From: an uncultured Paenibacillaceae bacterium
GTDB lineage: Bacteria; Bacillota; Bacilli; Aneurinibacillales; Aneurinibacillaceae
Direction: 5' to 3'
Assembly (NCBI GenBank): GCA_946478845.1
Contig: CAMLDI010000003.1
Coordinates: 124,001-188,000, forward strand
DNA: 64,000 nt
Shown here: in pieces, positions 53,935 through 62,800 of the stretch
Layout: every line of letters starts with the position of its first letter
Position numbering within the stretch: the first letter of the stretch is position 1
Notes under the pieces: model-generated
Told to the model about the DNA's origin: nothing
Seen by the model: the letters and a program-made list of their open reading frames with translations, nothing else
Database searches by the model: none
Program-made: the position numbers and the translations under genes

Positions 53935-54978
53935 TTATTTCTTCTCAATTTCATTTTTAAATGGACTAAATTCATTGGTATATAAATCACCTAATTCAAG
54001 TTGACCCTTTTTCAACTCCCCACTCTTCACAAGCCAATCAATCCATACCTGAAACTCTGATGGTCTAATAAATCCGCCTTTTTCAGCAATTCCTGTGCTT
54101 TTCCAATATGTAACGGTTGTTTTATCTTCTTTTCTGTTTCTTTTTTCAATAATTGATTGATAACGGGCAATGACCTCTTCTTTTGGAGTTGTACGTGCCC
54201 ATTCAATGGCTTTTGCTGTTGCTTCAACAAATTTCTTTACCGTATTTGGATTTTGTTTAATAAACTTTTCTGTAAAGACATAACTCCCTGCCGTAAAGGC
54301 ACCGAATAAGTCATAATCGCTAAAAAGCTTGCGAATTCCTCCCCGTTCTAATGCCCGGTCACGTAACATTCCCCCTAAAACAGCTACATCAATTTGTTTT
54401 TGGCGCAATACTTGTTCTGTATTCACTGGTGGCACAACCACCAAAGTCACCTGCTTAATTTCTTCCTCTGTCAATCTGTTTTTACGCAAATATTCTTTGA
54501 GCACAAATTCATGGTGCGCCCCCAATGTATTCATGCCGATTTTTTTGCCAATTAAATCTCTAGGGTTTTTAATAGGACTTCCATCCAATACATAAAACCC
54601 AGAAAATGTAGCTTCGTCACTGCCATAATAACCAAGAACGGCTTTAATAGGTGCCCCACTGGCTTTCAACTTGATAATGGCACCATTAAAGGCACCGCCA
54701 AAATCCGTTTGGCCTGTTGCAGCGGATTGAATATCCTGTGGTCCGCTTATTGTATTTCCAACCCAATTTAACTTAATCGGAGCTAAATATCCTAAATCTT
54801 CAGCTAATTCCGGGAATGTAACAGTTCCAACACTTCCTTGATATTTAAGTTCTAACGTTTCATATTTCCCCTCTCCTCCTGCTACCGTTTCCTTTTCCTG
54901 ACATCCAACTGTCAAAATAAGTGATAAAATTACTGCAAATGAAATTCCAATTCCTAGCCAACGTTTAAACTTTTCCAA
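53935..54978 (-). CDS. ABC transporter substrate-binding lipoprotein, SsuA/TauA type
   Basis: 347 residues from TTG at 54978, which has GGGGGGA 6 bases upstream; the frame to 55017 would precede the site. A lipoprotein signal ends in LILTVGC (Cys about 26). The mature part is the NMT1/THI5-like fold typical of SsuA/TauA: LELKYQGSVGTVTFPELAEDLGYLAPI, then DFGGAFNGAIIKLKASGAPIKAVLGYYG. It binds a sulfonate or similar anion outside the cell. First gene of the operon; its leader holds a promoter and a terminator-like hairpin. Confidence 0.92.
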   Translation of the reverse strand: MEKFKRWLGIGISFAVILSLILTVGCQEKETVAGGEGKYETLELKYQGSVGTVTFPELAEDLGYLAPIKLNWVGNTISGPQDIQSAATGQTDFGGAFNGAIIKLKASGAPIKAVLGYYGSDEATFSGFYVLDGSPIKNPRDLIGKKIGMNTLGAHHEFVLKEYLRKNRLTEEEIKQVTLVVVPPVNTEQVLRQKQIDVAVLGGMLRDRALERGGIRKLFSDYDLFGAFTAGSYVFTEKFIKQNPNTVKKFVEATAKAIEWARTTPKEEVIARYQSIIEKRNRKEDKTTVTYWKSTGIAEKGGFIRPSEFQVWIDWLVKSGELKKGQLELGDLYTNEFSPFKNEIEKK

Positions 54979-55001
54979 TGTCAGTCCCCCCAGCCAAATA
55001 A

Positions 55002-55048
55002 AAAAGACCGAAGACATCTCTAATAATTAAGAAAAGTCTCCGGTCTTT
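55002..55048 (-). terminator. Attenuator-like hairpin in the leader of the transporter operon
   Basis: AAGACCGGAGAC/GTCTTCGGTCTT (55036-55047 with 55004-55015, one mismatch) followed by six Ts on the minus strand. It lies after the promoter at 55089-55117 and 24 bases upstream of the TTG start. So it can both end the PKS transcript and halt transcription of the ABC operon. No T-box, S-box or other known riboswitch is recognised. Confidence 0.75.
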
Positions 55049-55088
55049 CCGGTTGATTATTCCTATGCGAATACTTTGTTATATGCTT

Positions 55089-55117
55089 ATATTAACAATA
55101 GCGTTATCCTTAGTCAA
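55089..55117 (-). promoter_or_regulatory. Promoter of the transporter operon
   Basis: On the minus strand TTGACT (55112-55117), 17-base spacer, TAATAT (55089-55094). The -35 box begins about 13 bases after the PPTase stop codon, and the start point would be about 55082. Confidence 0.75.
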
Positions 55118-55129
55118 TATATTTTCTCT

Positions 55130-55810
55130 TCAGATTATTTCCTGATAAATTTCTTCTTCCATCTTTATGGCTACCTGAACAGGAAATTGATCTGTTTTGG
55201 CACACACTGTCATCTTGTAATTGGAGTCGATGGTATATCTTTTAAAACCCCACTCCTTATTTTCAATCCCAAACATACATATTTTATTTAATAGAACATC
55301 AATAGCAAAAGAGTTTAATGGAATGGACAATCCTTTTCCCAGCGCTTTGATATAACTTTCCTTTGCGGTCCAAAGGTCATAAAAATAACTTAAACGATCC
55401 TCTTCCCTTCTCTCCATTAAATCATGGTATTCTTTTGTAGCAAAAAATTGGGAAGCAATCTCCAAATCAATAGGCATTATTTTCTCAATATCAACACCAA
55501 CGGGACTGTTATTTAAGGCACAAACGACCCATTCCCCTGAATGGGAAATGTTAAAGTGATAGTTTTTAAGCCCCTTCAAAAAAGGTTTTCCGTAGGAATT
55601 ATAGTAAAAGTGAATATCTTCGTTTTTTATTTGCAAGTCTTTCATGATTTCCAAACGAACCATTAATTCTCCCAAAAGGGAGCGACGGGCATCCTCAATC
55701 TGCACATACCGCTTTATTCGATTTTGTTTATCCTTGTCTACACGATTTAACAAAAGTCCATAGAATAGCGTAGAATCTTCATTTAATTTAACCGCTCGTA
55801 TTTTAAGCAT
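55130..55810 (-). CDS. Sfp-type 4'-phosphopantetheinyl transferase
   Basis: 226 residues. The enzyme puts the phosphopantetheine arm of CoA onto the serine of carrier proteins. Motifs: NISHSGEWVVCA (87-98), GVDIEK (105-110, with Asp107 and Glu109 binding Mg) and WTAKESYIKALGKG (147-160, with Lys150, Glu151 and Lys155). It overlaps the acyltransferase gene by eight bases and follows the PKS in the same direction, so it is the last gene of that operon and should activate Ser96 and Ser1604 of the synthase. ATG at 55810. Length and motifs are normal. Confidence 0.95.
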   Translation of the reverse strand: MLKIRAVKLNEDSTLFYGLLLNRVDKDKQNRIKRYVQIEDARRSLLGELMVRLEIMKDLQIKNEDIHFYYNSYGKPFLKGLKNYHFNISHSGEWVVCALNNSPVGVDIEKIMPIDLEIASQFFATKEYHDLMERREEDRLSYFYDLWTAKESYIKALGKGLSIPLNSFAIDVLLNKICMFGIENKEWGFKRYTIDSNYKMTVCAKTDQFPVQVAIKMEEEIYQEII

Positions 55811-56798
55811 ACACTTCCTGCCTAACCCATTGTCTCTTATTCAAATGATAGATAGTTTTCACATTTTCAATATGATGGATTTCCTGAGCAAAGGGAGTAA
55901 TAATGGGATATGCAAACATTGAAGAGTTAGACTCCAATTGATGTTTAATAAAATTGCTAAGGGTGCCCCTAGGGCCTAAATCTAAGAAAATAGGTTCTTC
56001 ACACCTTTGGTGCACAGCCTGTAAAGCCCGGTTAAATTGAATGGGTTGACGGGCAATCTTCCAGAAATCCTCTGCTGTGAGATCGTCCTTAATTTCACCT
56101 TCGACACAAGATACAAAGGGAAATCGGGGTTTTTTATAACTTTTACTTTGTAATATTCTTTTATATTCTTTCTCAATTGGATCCATAAATGAAGAATGAA
56201 AAGCATAGGAAATAGGCAGCATTTGACACATAATGTTTCTGGAAACCAATTGTTTTTCTATATCTCTTAACGTTCTTTTCATCCCCGATATCACAAAGTT
56301 GGAATGAAAATGAATAGCAGCTAATTCACTGCCCTGATAGATTTCTGGCATTTCATAGAACAAACGAAAATTGTACAGAATAGCCATCATACTCCCAGGA
56401 ATACAGAAACTTTCCACCAATTGAGCCTGCCTAATAATACAGGTTAACATCTCTTCAGGTGTTAACACAGCGGCAACGGCTGCCGCTGTGTATTCACCAA
56501 GACTGGTTCCAAGAACATAATCCGGTTCAATTCCTTCTTCTAATAGCACCTGGGCCAGCGCATATTCCACCATAAATATGGCCGGATGAGTAAATAAGGT
56601 TCGATGAAAGGAATCACCTAAACCTTTGTTGCCATTATATAATTCCGCAACAATGGATTGTCCGATTAAATCTTTCACAACTCCATCTAGATGCAAAATA
56701 GTTTCTTTAAAAACCGGATGATTCAGAAATAACTCCCGTCCCATGTGATAATACTGGGATCCCTGTCCAGAAAACATAAAGATAATTGGTTTTCTCAT
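55803..56798 (-). CDS. Discrete malonyl-type acyltransferase (trans-AT)
   Basis: 331 residues, a standalone FabD-like acyltransferase. GQGSQ at 11-15, nucleophile Ser99 in GTSLGEY, Arg123 (carboxylate-binding in family members) and His201 in YAFHSSFMDP. Its AFHSSFMDP end and close resemblance to the discrete ATs of Bacillus trans-AT synthases suggest malonyl-CoA as donor. ATG at 56798 is four bases after the PKS stop with GGGTGATGAA before it. Its most likely client is the AT-deficient last module of the synthase. A proofreading acyl hydrolase role is an alternative, since such discrete ATs often come in pairs. Confidence 0.9.
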   Translation of the reverse strand: MRKPIIFMFSGQGSQYYHMGRELFLNHPVFKETILHLDGVVKDLIGQSIVAELYNGNKGLGDSFHRTLFTHPAIFMVEYALAQVLLEEGIEPDYVLGTSLGEYTAAAVAAVLTPEEMLTCIIRQAQLVESFCIPGSMMAILYNFRLFYEMPEIYQGSELAAIHFHSNFVISGMKRTLRDIEKQLVSRNIMCQMLPISYAFHSSFMDPIEKEYKRILQSKSYKKPRFPFVSCVEGEIKDDLTAEDFWKIARQPIQFNRALQAVHQRCEEPIFLDLGPRGTLSNFIKHQLESNSSMFAYPIITPFAQEIHHIENVKTIYHLNKRQWVRQEVYA

Positions 56799-56802
56799 TT
56801 CA

Positions 56803-59800
56803 TCACCCTATAAAAAAACTTCCATTTAAGAATTGCAAATCCCGATTTAACTTATCTACATCCCCTTCATGGACTATTTTCTTTTTGGATACGTTATATG
56901 CCTTATTTTCAAAAGGATAGGTAGGCAAAAGAATTCGTTTTTCTTTCTTTTCAAATAAGAGTCCTGGATTAAATTTGACACCCAGCGTGTAAAGCCTTGC
57001 CATAACCTCTAGCATGGATTCATGGAAATTCACTCCAATGACGTGATCTGGCAAGGATTCTTTGCCAAAGTGAAGAATCACATCTCCTTTCCCAGCGTAT
57101 TCCCTCCATGCATCATCATTTTCTAATTCTATTAATGAACAATTCCAATCAGATTCTTTGATGATTGCCTCTCCTACACGAATTCCACTGTTTGTATAGA
57201 AGACATGAGCAGGTTGAATACCATATTTAGCTAACAAAATCCCTTTATTATATTGAGCAGAAAAATCATTCTTTCCATCAAGGAAAAAATGAACAGGAGT
57301 CTGCCTGTTAGGATTGGATCTCCCTTTTATTAACTCAGGAAGATTTTCCCCTTTTTCTATTCCCTTCAAAACACTTAATAAATGGTCTCTGGATTTTATG
57401 ATTATGGCATATTTGTGGGCCATTTCCTTCTGTCCATGATTCATGGTGTAACAAATCGAAGAAACAGGAACTTCAGGATGATTTTCAACATAAGTTCCTA
57501 ACTGATTTGCCACTTTCTTAATAACTTCTTCCGTCCTTCCACTAAGGAACAAAACATAAGGTGGTTCTTGTTCTTTACTATTAAACCCTTCGGAAAGCAC
57601 TTTTGGAGCTTCTTCAAGAATAACATGGGCATTTGTCCCACCAAATCCAAATGCATTTACCCCTGCTCGTCGGGGGATTTCCCCTTCCCTTTCCCATGGC
57701 CGCGGCATTTTATCCACCACATAAAAAGGAGATTCGGAAAAATTAATGTTTTTATTAGGTTCCTCAAAATGAATAGTATGAGGAATCTTTCCATGTTTCA
57801 TAGCAAGAACCACCTTCATTAAACTGATAATTCCTGCAGCTGAAAGCATGTGGCCGATGGATGATTTAACGGATCCAATTCCACAAAATCCCTTTTTACT
57901 TGTAAAGGAGCGGAAAGCCTGAGCCATAACTTCTACTTCAATGGGGTCCCCCAGAGGTGTTCCCGTACCGTGGGTTTCCACATAAGAGACTGTCTCAGGA
58001 TGAATTCCCCCGTTTAAATAGGCCTGCCGTATTGCATCTGCCTGCCCTTGCGGCCTGGGTGCGGTAATGCCCTGGGAATGGCCATCATTGTTGATTGCCG
58101 ACCCTTTAATCACCCCATAAATAGTATCTCCATCTTCGATAGCCTGCTGTAATGGTTTGAGGAGTACTGCACCAGCCCCTTCTGATAACACCATCCCATC
58201 AGCTCGTTGATCAAAAGGATAACAAACCCCTGTCTGGGACAACGCTGTCACCCTGCTTAAACAAACAAAGGGTGTCGGTGTTAAATTCAGATTAACACCT
58301 CCTGCAATAGCCATTTCAGCCTGGCCTTGCCGAATGCTCTCACAAGCATGATGTAGAGCGACCAGCGAAGAAGAACAGGCAGTGTTCACAATCATACTGG
58401 GACCTGTTAAATTTAAACAATGGCTCACCCTTGCTGCCACTTCATTTAATCCGTTTCCTGCAATGGCATCAGCCACAAGTTCCCCAGGATCCAGTATCCC
58501 TACGATTTCACTTAAAATCGCCTGGCGATCCTCATGGGACAAACGAAGAAAAACATCATGATTTTCCAAACTTTCTTTAATCAGCATATAGGATCGGTAC
58601 CCAATGAAATGTTCCATATAGCTGTTTTGTTCTGTTCCCACAAAAACACCAATCTTATTGGTTCGATGTTTCCCCCCATACCCTGCCTGTTGCAAAACTT
58701 CCCAGGCAATTTGTAAGAAGATGCGCTGTTGTGGATCTGTTACCTCTGCCTCTTTAGGGGACATTCCAAAGAACAAAGGATCAAAGTCATAAGGTTGATC
58801 AATAAATCCGCCGTGTTTTGTATTGGTTGTATGCAAGGAATGGGGATCTTGACTATAATGTTTTTCCATATCCCAGCGATCTGCAGGAACTTCCTGAATC
58901 ATACATTTTCCCTTTTCAAGAAGATCCCAGTATTCATCAAGATTCTTTGCCCCTGGAATACGAAGGCTCATTCCAATAATGGCAATATCCTGTGTCGGAG
59001 CATGATATTTTTCCGAATCTAAATCTACTGTTAATGTTTCCTCACGATCATTTACAAATGCTTTTTCCAAATAATCTGCCAGCGCCTCCGGTGTTTGATA
59101 TTCAAATAATAAGGTAGGGTAAAGCTCCAAGTTTAACCTTTTTCCAATTTCCCCAATCACCTTTGTCGCTCTCATGGAATCAATGGATAAATCAAGAAAG
59201 TTCATACTAACTTCTAATTGATTTACAGGCACATTGATCTCACTGGCAATCACTTCATACACAATCCTTCTCATTTCGTTGGCAGATTTATAAGAAATTT
59301 GCCCCTGCATGCCCTCAGAAGTTTCCGTTGTTCCGACCGTAATCTGATTTACCACAGATTCTCTGATAAGATCATAAATGTGGATTACATTTTGTTGATT
59401 ATAGTGTAATGCCTGTAGAAATGCCTGGCTTGCTTCCTTTGAAGGCAGGGGTTGCAGCTTTTGTGCTTTTACAGCCATCACAGATAAATGACCAAAAAGA
59501 GCCCCCATCCCATTTTCATTTTTTTGATCATCCCAAAGGGAATAATTCATAGACAAATAACGTACCTTTTTCTGATTTTTTCCCCGATACACACTATAGT
59601 TATTTAAAAAGGAATTTGCTGCTGCATAATCTCCTAATCCAGCTGCCCAGGACTTTTTCGAAGCAGAAACGGAAGAGAGAGTGACAAAAAATTTCAATGG
59701 TTCTTCCTTTGTCAATTGATCTACAATAATAGTCCCTTTCACCTTTGGATTTAAAACGTCTCTTATTTCATCTAGGTCCTTTTGCAAAAGTTTCACAAAA

Positions 59801-62800
59801 GAAGGATTAACCACACCAGCCCCATGAACAACCCCGTGGATTGAACCTTTTGTCCTTTTGACGTCTTCAATCATTTCTGCCATTTCTACCTGATCAATCA
59901 CATCCACAGAATAATAATCTACCTGGGCCCCCAGTTCTCTCAGTTCTTCCATAAGAGATACTGGAGCAGTTTCCCTTCTGCCTGTTAAAACCAAATTCAC
60001 TTTTGCCTGAGTAGCTAAGGTCCTGGCAATTTCCCCACCAATATGACCGGTGCCACCTGTGATTAAATAGGTTTCTCCCTCTTGAATGGCCAATTCTTCC
60101 CTATTTTCACCTACAGCGGCTTTCTTAAGAGAACGAACATATCGTTTTCCGCCACGAATGGCTACAATGGATTCTTCATTTATTTTCTGATTTAATTCAT
60201 GGATCACAGTCCCAACCCATTGGACTTCCTGTGCATCGTACTCGGCAAAATCCATATCTAGAATACGGGTATTTATCCAGTCATAATCCAAATCCAACCC
60301 ATTGCCCAGAGCAATAGTTATTCCCTGATGAGGATCCTCTGCCAACTCTTCATCCAAAATAGAAAATGCCTTGTTGGTCAAAATCATTACCCGAACCTGT
60401 GCCACTGTGCGTTCAACCAGAGCTTGTCCAATGAATAATAAACTATAGGCACTTGTAAATAGCCGGATATCATCTATTAGAAGTTGATTGGGTTCAACAC
60501 TCTCATTTCCTATATTCCATAAATGAAGAATAGCAGCAATGTCTCCCGGAATATGTTGCAGCAACTTTATATAATGGCCAGAGTTTTTGGGATCAATTAC
60601 AAAATTGCGGTTCCCATCAAAATAAAATTCATAACCAGGAATAATCGAATAAACAGGATTTCTCTCACTATCCACCCTGGTTTCAATTTCTTTTCCTCTT
60701 CTTTGTTGATGATCAAATAAAAGAATAGCACCCTTGCCTATCTCATCAAGTTCTGTTTCTTCTTCTTGTTGCCAATTCCATTCATAAAACCACTGATGAA
60801 CCTTTTGCCCATCTCCAAAGTCTGGCTTAAAGGTTTTCCCCTCAAAAGGATAGGATGGCAATTGGATTTTATGATAAGAATAATCTTTATACCACTGATC
60901 CCAGGAAATCTGTACCCCTAAATTAAAGAGATTTCCTAGTATTTCACAAAGCATATCCCATGAATCCTTTTTGCGATCAAGGGTAGGGAGAATGATTTTA
61001 TTTGGATAAGCAAGGATTCCTTTTGCCATTCCAGTAAGAATTCGATCCGGTCCTGCTTCTATAAGAATAGAAACACCTTTATTTAGGACATAGTTGATAC
61101 TTTGTTCAAACTTTACAGCCCCTAAAATATGATATACCCAATAATCTGCATCCATTAACTCACTCATATATTCCCCGGTCACATTAGAAACAATGGGAAT
61201 GGAAGGCTTATGAAAGGTTGTCTTTTCTAACTCTTTTCTAAATAAAGGCAACATGGGATTCATGAGAGGGGTGTGGAATGCCTGGGATACCTTCAATCGT
61301 TTAAAAGGAATTCTTTTCTCTTCAAGTTTCTTTAAAAATCCCTCCATGGCATCTTTTTCCCCGGATACAACCTGATGTGTCACATTATATCCTGCAACCC
61401 ATAGAGAATCATGGAATTGTTCAAGTAATACTTCCATGGCAGAACTGGATGTGAAGACTGCGGCCATGGTTCCAGCTGTTTTTAATTCATGCATTAATTT
61501 CCCTCTGATTGCCACAAGTCTCGCTGCATCTGGTAAAGATACAACCCCTGCCAGACAGGCTGCCACCCATTCCCCTACACTGTGCCCTAACATACAGAAT
61601 GGTTTCACGCCAACATCCATTAAGATCTTTCCTATAGCATAATCAATGGCAAATACAACAGGCTGGGTAATATTCGTCTGTGCCAGTACCCTTTCATCTG
61701 TACCATCACCATAGATTAAGTCAGTAATCTTTTGTTGCAGATAAGGGTAAAAAGCCTCTGAACATTCATCTACCACTTGTTTAAAAGAAGGAACAAGCTG
61801 ATACAATTCCTTCGCCATCCCTACATACTGTGAACCCTGTCCTGTAAACATAAGCGCGACTTTAGGGGAATGATAATAAGACAATTCATTCCTTACACCT
61901 TTACCAAGGAAACTCTTTAGCTCTTCAATGGTACCTGCAACAAAGCTAGAACGATAAGGCAAAGAAGTACGGGTTACATTTTCCGTATAACACACATCCC
62001 CCAGAGATACTTCTTTATGTCGTTCCAAGTATTCCTTTAAATTTTCCATCTTTTTCCCAAGAGCTAATTCCGTATGGGCAGATAAGCATAGGACATGCTT
62101 TGGGTGTTCTTTCGGGTTTTCTGCCAAGACCGGTTCAACGGACGGCGCTTCTTCTACCACTAAATGACAATTGGTTCCACCAAAACCAAAGGAATTAATG
62201 GCAGCTCGTCTGGACATCCCCATCTTTACTTGCCATTCTTGAGGTTCAGAAACTAAATAAAAAGGCGTCTGCTCCCATTTAATCATCGGGTTGGGCGTTG
62301 ATACATTCACACTATGGGGAATTTTTTTATGGGTTAAAGCCAACACCGTTTTAATAAAACTGGCAATGCCAGCGGCACCTAAAAGGTGGCCGATATTAGC
62401 TTTGACCGATCCAATGGCAATGGATTGAGGATTGACATGCCATCTGCCGAAAGCTCGATCCATCGCCCGGACTTCGCTGGGATCACCGATTTTTGTCCCG
62501 GTTCCATGAGCTTCTACCATTTGAATGCTAGCAGGGCTAATCCCCTTTTCTATATATAATCTTTCAATGACTTCCCGTTGCCCATCAGGATTGGGTGCCA
62601 TAACCCCTATAGAATGGCCATCATTGTTTATTGCGCTGGCCTTGATGACAGCATAAATAGAATCCTGATCAGCCAGAGCTTTTGTTAAAGGTTTTAACAT
62701 GACTAAACCCGCACCTTCTCCAGGGATGAATCCATCCGCTTGGGCATCAAATACCCTGGATTGTCCACTGGCAGAAAGGGCTTCAGCCTGGCTAAAATAA

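Noticed and set aside
55002..55117. T-box or S-box in the leader of the transporter operon
   Set aside because: No AGGGTGG-type T-box sequence and no S-box core were found, so only an unclassified attenuator is claimed.
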